From: an uncultured Gemmatimonadota bacterium | GTDB taxonomy: Bacteria; Gemmatimonadota; Gemmatimonadetes; Gemmatimonadales; Gemmatimonadaceae | Length of the DNA: 17,314 nt | Direction: 5' to 3' | Assembly: GCA_946479015.1 (NCBI GenBank) | Contig: CAMLEQ010000027.1 | Span: forward strand, 1-17,314 | Translations under genes and position numbers: made by a program | Shown here: positions 6,965 through 13,244 of the stretch, piece by piece | Position numbering within the stretch: the stretch's first letter is position 1 | How the letters are laid out: each line of letters starts with the position of its first letter | Notes under the pieces: generated by a model | Database searches by the model: none | What the model saw: only the letters and a program-made list of their open reading frames with translations | What the model was told of the DNA's origin: nothing

Positions 6965-7905
6965 TCGAAGCGGTGATGTTCTGGAACGAGCCGAACAACA
7001 AGTCGCACTGGGATTTTCAGATCGATCCCGAGTGGCGCGACTACAGCACCATGACCGCGCTCGCGGCGCGGCGCGTGCGCGCGATGTGCCCCGAGCTGCG
7101 CCTCGTGCTCGGCGGCATCTCGCCGATCGACCCGAATTTCATCCGGCTGCTCGATGATCACGGGCTGCTGCGGCTGCTCGATGTGGTGGCCGTGCACGGA
7201 TTCCCGCTCGACTGGAACCACTGGAAGATCGATGACTGGCCGGCGAAGATCGCGGAGATCGAAGCGGTCACGAAGCTGCCGGTGTGGGTGACGGAGGTGG
7301 GGGTGTCCACGTTCGGCGCCGACGAGGTCCAGGTGTTCGGCCTCCAGCGCACGGCGAAGCTGCTGCTGGACCGCGTGGAGCGTGTGTACTGGTACAGCCT
7401 CCTCGATCTGCCGCCCGCGTGGGAGGCCACCACGCGCCACCGGGAGAGCGAGGGGAGCGCCTACTACCGGCACTTCTACATGGGACTCATCCGCGATGAT
7501 CGCACCCCGAAGCCCGCGGTGGAGCACTTCGATCCGCGCTTCGGGATCTGCCAGTGGTTCCACTTCGAGGACCACCGGCTGGAGTTCGCGGTGGAGTGGC
7601 TCAAGCGGCTCGGCGTCCGGAAGCTGCGCACGGGGCTGAGCTGGGCGGACTGGCGGCGCCCGAACGCCGTGGCCTGGTTCGACCGCATGATGGCGGCACT
7701 GGCGGACTTCGACGTCACGGCCACCCTCTGCTTCACGCCGGAGGATGCGGGGAAGCAGCCGCACCATACGAGTCCGCCGCGCGACCCGGCGGAGTTCGAG
7801 GCATTCGCCGCGGAGATGATGGAGCGGTACGTTCTTCCCGACCGGCGCGCGCGCGTGGTGGCGGAGCCCGTGGGGGCCGGCGCGGCGATGCCGCCGGGGG
7901 CGTAG
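6961..7905 (+). CDS. Clan GH-A-like glycoside hydrolase (beta-xylosidase-like), apparently circularly permuted
   Basis: A 314-residue predicted TIM-barrel glycosidase. FWNEPNN at residues 7-13 is the clan GH-A beta-4 motif, so E10 would be the acid/base. LPVWVTEVGVSTFG at 106-119 is the beta-7 motif, with E112 as nucleophile. VAVHGFPLDW (77-86) and YWYSLLDLP (143-151) fit beta-5/6 and beta-8. The order is odd: FGICQWFHFEDH, EWLKRLGVRKLRTGLSWADW and FDVTATLCFTPED (residues about 194-262), which look like beta-1 to beta-3 and normally come first, follow beta-8. The ATG at 6961 lies in an ATGA overlap with the HAD gene, so nothing is missing upstream in this frame. No signal peptide is seen, suggesting a cytoplasmic enzyme. 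GH39 or a relative is the nearest guess; the substrate is unknown. Confidence 0.75.
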   Translation: MIEAVMFWNEPNNKSHWDFQIDPEWRDYSTMTALAARRVRAMCPELRLVLGGISPIDPNFIRLLDDHGLLRLLDVVAVHGFPLDWNHWKIDDWPAKIAEIEAVTKLPVWVTEVGVSTFGADEVQVFGLQRTAKLLLDRVERVYWYSLLDLPPAWEATTRHRESEGSAYYRHFYMGLIRDDRTPKPAVEHFDPRFGICQWFHFEDHRLEFAVEWLKRLGVRKLRTGLSWADWRRPNAVAWFDRMMAALADFDVTATLCFTPEDAGKQPHHTSPPRDPAEFEAFAAEMMERYVLPDRRARVVAEPVGAGAAMPPGA

Positions 7906-7914
7906 CGGGGCACG

Positions 7915-8535
7915 GTGACGACGTTCCTCCTCATCCGGCACGCGGCGATCGACGCGCACGGCAGGGCGATCGCGGGGCGGGCGCCCGGCGTGTCGCTCAA
8001 CGCGGAAGGGCGCTCGCAGGCTCGCGCGCTGGCGGCATCTCTGCGCGGCGCGACGGTGGACGCGGTCTACAGCAGCCCGCTGGAGCGCGCGTGGGAGACG
8101 GCGCACACGATCGCCGAGGCGCTGGGGCTCCAGGCGCAGCTCTCGCCATCGCTTCAGGAGATCGACTTCGGGGAGTGGACCGGGCGCGCGTTCGCGGAGC
8201 TGGACCAGGCCCCCGACTGGCAGCGCTTCAACGCGTTCCGCAGCGGCACGCGCGTGCCGGGGGGCGAGCACATGCTCGAGGCGCAGGCGCGCGCGGTGGG
8301 CGAGATCGACCGGCTGCGCCGGCGCCATGCCGGCGGCACGGTGGTCGTGGTGAGCCACGGCGACATCCTGCGGGCCATCGTGGCGTGGTACATCGGGCTG
8401 CCGCTCGACCTCTTCCAGCGGCTGGAGATCGGCCCGGCATCCACGAGCACGCTCGAGGTGACCGAGGACGGGGCCCGGCTGCTCCTGCTCAACGCCCCGC
8501 CGCCCGTGCTCCGGGGCGTGGACCCCGGCGCGTAG
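7915..8535 (+). CDS. Histidine phosphatase family protein
   Basis: A 206-residue member of the phosphoglycerate-mutase-like histidine phosphatases, standard in length. The phosphoacceptor is H9 in LLIRHA, an RHA variant of the usual RHG; R8 and R58 (SSPLERAWETA) would bind phosphate. The acid is E82 in EIDFGEW and the second histidine is H148 in VVVSHGD. The closest named relatives are CobC/GpmB-type phosphatases, but sequence alone does not give the substrate. The GTG at 7915 leaves only two residues before the first beta strand, and the upstream stop ends 9 bases earlier, so it is probably co-transcribed with the glycosidase gene. By position it could act on a sugar phosphate of the cassette, which is inference. 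Confidence 0.88.
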   Translation: MTTFLLIRHAAIDAHGRAIAGRAPGVSLNAEGRSQARALAASLRGATVDAVYSSPLERAWETAHTIAEALGLQAQLSPSLQEIDFGEWTGRAFAELDQAPDWQRFNAFRSGTRVPGGEHMLEAQARAVGEIDRLRRRHAGGTVVVVSHGDILRAIVAWYIGLPLDLFQRLEIGPASTSTLEVTEDGARLLLLNAPPPVLRGVDPGA

Positions 8536-8580
8536 CGCGGGGACGCCGCCTCCCCCTTACCCCGCGGGCGCGCATCGCGC
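8536..8580 (+). terminator. Two GC-rich hairpins after the histidine phosphatase gene, candidate terminator
   Basis: Directly after the stop codon, CGCGGGG at 8536-8542 pairs with CCCCGCG at 8560-8566. Next comes a perfect GCGCG-CAT-CGCGC hairpin at 8568-8580, followed by AGTTTGTATG. There is no clean T-run, so termination is inferred from position and stem strength. Confidence 0.35.
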
Positions 8581-8635
8581 AGTTTGTATGGGCAGGGCGC
8601 AGCCGCACGCGCGGCGCGCGTGACTACAACGAACG

Positions 8636-8642
8636 GGAGGAG
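8636..8642 (+). promoter_or_regulatory. Shine-Dalgarno GGAGGAG for the small membrane protein
   Basis: GGAGGAG lies just before the GTG at 8645. It is one of the clearest ribosome-binding sites in the window and fixes the start of an otherwise very short gene. The spacing is short, 2 to 4 bases depending on the register of pairing. Confidence 0.6.
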
Positions 8643-8644
8643 CC

Positions 8645-8848
8645 GTGCTCTGGGTCTGGATCTCGCTGTGGGTGGTCGGCGTGAGCCTCATCGTGTTCTC
8701 CTTCGCGGCCGGCGTGAGCTTCCGCCGCTGGACGCTTGCGGTGGTGATGTTCATCGTGGGCCTCGCGTGCGTGGGCGGCGCGGTGGCCGCCGGGCACGGC
8801 CGCATGAACGCGGTGCACGGCATTCGCGTGGACGAGACAGGGTTGTGA
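8645..8848 (+). CDS. Small two-helix membrane protein, function unknown
   Basis: A 67-residue hypothetical inner-membrane protein. Residues 2-24 (LWVWISLWVVGVSLIVFSFA and on) and about 30-49 (LAVVMFIVGLACVGGAVAAG) are two hydrophobic helices separated by the polar turn SFRRW. A short hydrophilic tail ends VDETGL. The positive turn (RR) and a length near 65 residues suggest a helical hairpin with the turn in the cytoplasm. The GTG start is backed by the GGAGGAG just upstream. It stands alone between two candidate terminator regions, so it is probably its own transcription unit. I do not recognise a family. Confidence 0.65.
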   Translation: MLWVWISLWVVGVSLIVFSFAAGVSFRRWTLAVVMFIVGLACVGGAVAAGHGRMNAVHGIRVDETGL

Positions 8849-8893
8849 CGCGGCGGTAGTGCCGCGCGCGAGAGCGCGTGATGCGGGCGGCGG

Positions 8894-8913
8894 GTGGGCG
8901 CGAGGGCGCCCGC
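8894..8913 (+). terminator. GC-rich hairpin downstream of the small membrane protein gene
   Basis: The stem GGGCGC (8896-8901) pairs with GCGCCC (8906-8911) around a GAGG loop. One further G-T pair (8895/8912) and one G-C pair (8894/8913) lie outside. It sits about 45 bases after the stop at 8848. No T-run follows, so this is only a candidate terminator or leader structure for the next gene. Confidence 0.3.
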
Positions 8914-8970
8914 GCGCCGCCCGCTTCGCGTTCTCGATGCCACGCGGCGGGACGGTCCCGGTACGCATCG

Positions 8971-8996
8971 TGCGCTGCACGTTTCCGTGCAGCGCG
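8971..8996 (+). repeat. Strong inverted repeat overlapping the M24-family start codon
   Basis: GCGCTGCACG at 8972-8981 and CGTGCAGCGC at 8986-8995 are perfect reverse complements around a TTTC loop, and a T-G pair closes the outside. The preferred GTG start (8987) lies in the right arm. It may be an operator or a translation-controlling hairpin; chance is less likely given ten contiguous pairs. Confidence 0.5.
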
Positions 8997-10177
8997 ATCA
9001 GGCACGTATCGATCGCATCGTCGCGGCACTGCGCGATGGCGGGCTCGACGCCCTCGTATGCGCACGACCGACCAACGTGCTCCTCCTCTCGGGGTACTGG
9101 CCCGTGGTCGGTACCGCCATCGCCATCGCATCCGCGGACGGTCGCGTGGCCGTGCTCGCGCCGGCGGACGAGGCGGATCTCGCACGAAGCGGGTTCGCGG
9201 ACATCGTCGACACCTTCGTGCCGGCCTCGTCAGGCGCGGCGTCGGGCGCGAGCGCCGCCGCACGCGCTCCCTTCACGGCGCTCGCGCGCCGCCTCGGGCT
9301 TCGCGGCGCGCGCATCGGCCGCGACGGCGGCGAGGACACCGAGCCCGCCAGCTACGCCGCGGTGCACCTGTACGGCGACGCGCTCGCCGAGCTGGTCGGG
9401 GATGCCGTCCCTGGCGCCGAGCAGCGGGACGCTGGCGCGCTGCTCGCGACCCTTCGCGCCACGCTCACCCCTCGCGAGCTGGAGCGCGTGGCGCGGGCGT
9501 GCGAGATCGCGGCCGACGCGTTCCGCACCGGGGCCGCGGCCATCCGCCCGGGCGCCACGGAGCGCGAGGTCGCCGCCGCGGTGCGCGCGCCGCTCTCCAC
9601 CTGCGCCGCGGCATCGGAGCGGGCCGATGGCTTCGCCTGGTGCATGGCGGGCCCCGATGCGGCGGAGGCGTGGGCCGCGTTCGCGCGCTCGGGCGCGCGC
9701 CGCATCGCGCGTGGGGATGTGGTGCTCGTGCACTGCAACTCGTACGTCGACGGCTTCTGGACCGACATCACGCGCACCTTCGTGGCGGGCCCGCCCGCGC
9801 CACGCGTGCGCGCGATGCACGCCGCGGTGCTCGACGCGCGCGAGGCGGCGCTCGACGTGATCCGCGCCGGCGCGACGGGCGCCGAGGTGGATCGCGCCAC
9901 GCGCGCGGAGCTCGAGCGCCACGGCTTCGGCGATGCGATCCGGCACGCCACCGGCCACGGCGTGGGCTTCGCGGCCATCGCGCACGATGCGCCGCCGAAG
10001 CTGGACCGCGATGCGCCCGACGTGCTGGAGGTCGGGATGACGTGCAACGTCGAGCCGGCCGTCTACCTCCCTGGCCTCGGCGGCGTGCGGCACTGCGACG
10101 TGGTGTGCGTGGCGGAGCATGGCGCGCGGGTGCTCACCCCGTTCCTCTCCACCGCCGAGGAGCTGGTGCTCGCATGA
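8987..10177 (+). CDS. M24-family (Xaa-Pro peptidase/creatinase fold) protein with altered metal site
   Basis: A 396-residue protein with the usual two-part layout: an N-terminal creatinase-like domain (DALVCARPTNVLLLSGYWPV, residues 21-40) and a pita-bread domain from about residue 160. Pyrococcus prolidase binds metal through D209, D220, H284, E313 and E327. Here the matching positions by motif and spacing are H249, D260 (FWTDITRTF), H324 (HATGHGVGF), E356 (NVEPAVY) and C370 (GVRHCD). The first Asp is therefore His and the last Glu is Cys. It may bind another metal or work without one, as creatinase does, so I avoid calling it a peptidase. The frame is open to GTG 8894, but the N-terminal strand pattern favours GTG 8987, which has no clear Shine-Dalgarno and lies in a hairpin. 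It overlaps the LarA-like gene by ATGA. Confidence 0.8.
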   Translation: MQRDQARIDRIVAALRDGGLDALVCARPTNVLLLSGYWPVVGTAIAIASADGRVAVLAPADEADLARSGFADIVDTFVPASSGAASGASAAARAPFTALARRLGLRGARIGRDGGEDTEPASYAAVHLYGDALAELVGDAVPGAEQRDAGALLATLRATLTPRELERVARACEIAADAFRTGAAAIRPGATEREVAAAVRAPLSTCAAASERADGFAWCMAGPDAAEAWAAFARSGARRIARGDVVLVHCNSYVDGFWTDITRTFVAGPPAPRVRAMHAAVLDAREAALDVIRAGATGAEVDRATRAELERHGFGDAIRHATGHGVGFAAIAHDAPPKLDRDAPDVLEVGMTCNVEPAVYLPGLGGVRHCDVVCVAEHGARVLTPFLSTAEELVLA

Positions 10178-11475
10178 GCGGCGAGGGGAAGGATCGTGCC
10201 CGCGCCGGCCGCGCGATGCCGCTCCCCACGCGGGCGGTGCCGCCGGTGGCGCGCGTGCGCCAGCACCTGGCGAGCGATCGCGTCCCCGATCCGCGCGGCG
10301 CCGTGCGCGAGCGCCTCCTCGACGCCGGCCTGCGCGACGCCGTGCGTCCGGGTGCGCGCGTCGCGATCACCGCGGGGAGCCGCGGCATCGGCGCGTTCGT
10401 GGAGCTGGTGGCGGGGATCGTCGATGCAGTGCGCGCGTGCGAGGGGGAGCCGTTCGTGATCCCCGCCATGGGAAGCCACGGTGGGGCCACGGCCGAAGGG
10501 CAGGTGGAGGTGCTGCGGCGGCTCGGCGTCACCGAGGAATCCGTCGGCGCGCCGGTGCGCGCCACCATGGACACCGTGGCGCTCGGAGCGGCGCGGAACG
10601 GCGCGGTCGCGCACGTGGACCGCCTCGCCGCCGAGGCCGACGGCATCATCGTCCTCGGGCGCACGAAGACCCACCCCGAGTCCATCGGGCGCCTCGCCTC
10701 GGGGCTGCTGAAGATGACCGTGGTGGGGCTGGGGAAGCAGCGCGGCGCGTTCGAGGCGCACTCGCACGGGCTGTGGGAATCGGTGCGCGAGGTGCCGAAG
10801 GTGACGCTCGCGCGCGCGCCGATCCTCTTCGGCGTGGCGGTGGTGGAGAACGCCTTCAAGCACCCCGCCGTGATCGAGGTCGTGCCGCCCACCTACGATG
10901 CCTTCCTCGAGGCCGACCACCGTCTGCTCGACGTGGCGAAGTCGCATCTGGCCACCATTCCGTTCGCCAGGCTGGACGTGCTCGTGGTGGACGAGATCGG
11001 CAAGAGCGTGTCCGGCGCCGGGATGGATCCCAACCTCGTGGGGCGATGGCGCGCGGTGGACGGCGTGCCGCGCATCCCGGACTACCGCCGCATCGTGGTG
11101 CTCTCGCTCACGCCGCCATCGCTGGGGAACGGGCTCGGCATCGGGATGGCCGACTTCACGACGCGACGCTTCGTGGACGACTTCGACCCTGCCGTGACGC
11201 ACGTGAACCTGATCACCGCCTCCGAGCCCGGCGGGAACACGCGCGAGGCGCACGTGCCGGTGGTGCTGGAGACCGACCGTGAGGCGATCGAGGTGGCACT
11301 GGTGTCCTCGCTCGCGGGAGAGGCGCCGCGCCTCTGCCGCATCCGCAACACCGAGGCGCTCGATGAGCTCTGGGTGTCCGAGGCGCTGCTCGACGAGGTG
11401 CGGCAGCACCCGAAGCTGACGATCATCGATCCCCTCTCGCCGATGCGGTTCGACGGGCGGGGCAACCTGTTCTAG
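10174..11475 (+). CDS. LarA-like protein (lactate racemase superfamily, DUF2088 type)
   Basis: A 433-residue cytoplasmic protein of the LarA superfamily, whose founding member racemises lactate with a nickel-pincer nucleotide cofactor. Key LarA positions are retained: H102 in AMGSHGGAT (equivalent of H108), H167 in RTKTHPES (H174), K180 in SGLLKMTVVGLGK (the pincer-bound K184) and H196 in AFEAHSHG (the nickel ligand H200). The K-to-H spacing of 16 residues is the same as in Lactobacillus LarA. Other blocks are DEIGKSVSGAGMDPNLVGRW at 273-292 and the end SPMRFDGRGNLF. The gene starts in an ATGA overlap with the M24-type gene and is followed 11 bases later by the TPP enzyme gene. Cofactor-making LarB/C/E genes are not in the window. 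The substrate is probably a 2-hydroxyacid, by homology and context; lactate itself is not proven. Confidence 0.8.
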   Translation: MSGEGKDRARAGRAMPLPTRAVPPVARVRQHLASDRVPDPRGAVRERLLDAGLRDAVRPGARVAITAGSRGIGAFVELVAGIVDAVRACEGEPFVIPAMGSHGGATAEGQVEVLRRLGVTEESVGAPVRATMDTVALGAARNGAVAHVDRLAAEADGIIVLGRTKTHPESIGRLASGLLKMTVVGLGKQRGAFEAHSHGLWESVREVPKVTLARAPILFGVAVVENAFKHPAVIEVVPPTYDAFLEADHRLLDVAKSHLATIPFARLDVLVVDEIGKSVSGAGMDPNLVGRWRAVDGVPRIPDYRRIVVLSLTPPSLGNGLGIGMADFTTRRFVDDFDPAVTHVNLITASEPGGNTREAHVPVVLETDREAIEVALVSSLAGEAPRLCRIRNTEALDELWVSEALLDEVRQHPKLTIIDPLSPMRFDGRGNLF

Positions 11476-11486
11476 AGGAGCGTAGC

Positions 11487-13235
11487 ATGCCGAACGCATC
11501 TGACGTGCTGGTCGAGACGATGCTGGATTGGGGAGTGGACACCGTGTTCGGCCTCCCGGGCGACGGGATCAACGGCATCATGGAGGCGCTGCGCGTGCGC
11601 CGGGACCGGGTGCGGTTCATCCAGGTGCGCCACGAAGAGGCGGCGGCGTTCATGGCGTGCGCGCACGCCAAGTACACCGGCCGGCTGGGGTGCTGCCTCG
11701 CGACGTCCGGCCCCGGCGGCATTCACCTGCTGAACGGGCTGTACGACGCGAAGCTCGATGGCGCGCCGGTGCTCGCGATCACCGGGCAGACGTACTCCGA
11801 TCTCCAGGGGAGCCACTTCCAGCAGGAGATCAACATGACGCTCCTGTACCAGGACGTGGCCGTGTACAACCAGGAGGTGATCAACCCGGCGCAGGTGGAG
11901 ATGCTGGTGAACGAGGCCTGCCGGCACGCGCTCAACCACCGCGGCGTGGCGCACATCACCTTCCCCGTGGACTACCAGGAGTTCGAGCCCGACGGCAAGC
12001 AGTCCATGCACAAGCGCAAGCACTTCACGAGCCGCCGGTGGACTCCACACGTGGCCGTGCCGCGCGAGGAGGAGCTGCGCCGCGCCGCCGTGATCCTCAA
12101 CGGGGCCAAGCGCCCCGTGATGCTCGTGGGACAGGGCGCGCTCGGCGCGCGCGAGGAGGTGATCGACGTGGCCGACACCCTCGGCTCGCCGATCGTGAAG
12201 GCGCTGCTCGGCAAGGCCGTGGTGCCCGACGATCATCCGCTCACCACCGGCGGGATCGGCCTGCTCGGCACCACGCCGAGCCAGGACGTGATGGACGAGG
12301 CCGACGCGCTGCTCGTGGTCGGCTCGTCGTTCCCGTACATGGAGTACCTCCCCGACCCGGACAAGGCGAAGGGGGTGCAGATCGACGTCCGCGCCGACCG
12401 CATCGGCCTGCGGTACCCGGTTGAAGTGGGGCTGGTCGGCAACGCCAGGGAGACCCTCGCCGCGCTCCGTCCGCTCCTCAAGCGCAACCGCCATCGCGGC
12501 TTCCTCGAGGATGCGCAGAAAAAGATGAAGGACTGGTGGGAGGTGATGGATGCGCGCGAGCGGCGCGACGACATGCCGATCAAGCCGCAGCGCGTGGCAT
12601 GGGAGCTGTCGGAGCTGGCGGATGACGACGCGATCATCTCCACCGACTCCGGGACGATCACCACGTGGATCGCGCGGCACTTCCGGATGCGGGGCACCCA
12701 GCAGTTCAGCTGCTCGGGGACGCTGGCGACGATGGCGCCCGGGCTCCCCTACGCGATCGCGGCCAAGCTCGCGTTCCCGAAGCGGCAGTCGATCGCGTTC
12801 GTGGGAGACGGCGGCTTCACGATGCTCATGGGGGAGTTCCTCACCGCGGTGAAGTACGAGCTGCCGATCGTGGTGGTGATCGTGAAGAACAACGCGCTGG
12901 GGCAGATCAAGTGGGAGCAGATCGTGTTCCTCGGCAACCCGGAGTACGGCGTCGAGCTGACGAACCCGAACTTCGCCGTGTTCGCGCAGGCGTGCGGCGG
13001 GATGGGGATCACCGTCACCGAGCCGGCGGCGATCCGCCCCGCGCTCGAGCGCGCGCTCCGGGCGGGGAAGCCGGCCGTGGTGGAAGTGGTGGTGGACGCC
13101 AACGAGCCGCCGATGCCGCCGAAGATCACGGCGCGGCAGGCGATCCACTTCGCGGAGGCGCTCGCGAAGGGGCAGCCGAAGGGCGGGCGAATCGCGCTCA
13201 CGCTCTTCCGGGACCGGCTGCACGAGCTGATCTGA
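11487..13235 (+). CDS. Thiamine-diphosphate enzyme, PoxB/acetolactate-synthase family
   Basis: A 582-residue enzyme, close to the 572 of E. coli PoxB (pyruvate:quinone oxidoreductase). The Pyr domain holds the catalytic glutamate E50 in VRHEEAAAFMA and the ATSGPGGIHLLNGLYDA block (72-88). The middle domain has MLVGQGALG at 212-220 and VVGSSFPYMEY. The PP domain carries the ThDP/Mg motif VGDGGFTMLMGEF (439-451) ending in KNNALGQIKWEQ. The protein contains an FAD-type middle domain, but whether it is an oxidase, quinone reductase or carboligase cannot be read off. A GAGGAG site lies 6 bases before the ATG. Next to a hydroxyacid dehydrogenase, oxidative decarboxylation of pyruvate or another 2-oxoacid is the best inference. 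The C-terminal helix RDRLHELI could be a membrane-association peptide as in PoxB. Confidence 0.82.
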   Translation: MPNASDVLVETMLDWGVDTVFGLPGDGINGIMEALRVRRDRVRFIQVRHEEAAAFMACAHAKYTGRLGCCLATSGPGGIHLLNGLYDAKLDGAPVLAITGQTYSDLQGSHFQQEINMTLLYQDVAVYNQEVINPAQVEMLVNEACRHALNHRGVAHITFPVDYQEFEPDGKQSMHKRKHFTSRRWTPHVAVPREEELRRAAVILNGAKRPVMLVGQGALGAREEVIDVADTLGSPIVKALLGKAVVPDDHPLTTGGIGLLGTTPSQDVMDEADALLVVGSSFPYMEYLPDPDKAKGVQIDVRADRIGLRYPVEVGLVGNARETLAALRPLLKRNRHRGFLEDAQKKMKDWWEVMDARERRDDMPIKPQRVAWELSELADDDAIISTDSGTITTWIARHFRMRGTQQFSCSGTLATMAPGLPYAIAAKLAFPKRQSIAFVGDGGFTMLMGEFLTAVKYELPIVVVIVKNNALGQIKWEQIVFLGNPEYGVELTNPNFAVFAQACGGMGITVTEPAAIRPALERALRAGKPAVVEVVVDANEPPMPPKITARQAIHFAEALAKGQPKGGRIALTLFRDRLHELI

Positions 13236-13244
13236 GGGGGAGCG

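Noticed and set aside
8581..8640. A possible promoter around TTTGTATGG before the small membrane protein
   Set aside because: No convincing -35/-10 pair with proper spacing could be read, so no promoter is claimed.
8878..10173. Upstream extension of the LarA-like frame, which would give an 865-residue protein
   Set aside because: The first half is an Arg-rich shadow of the M24 gene. LarA homology starts only after the ATGA at 10174.
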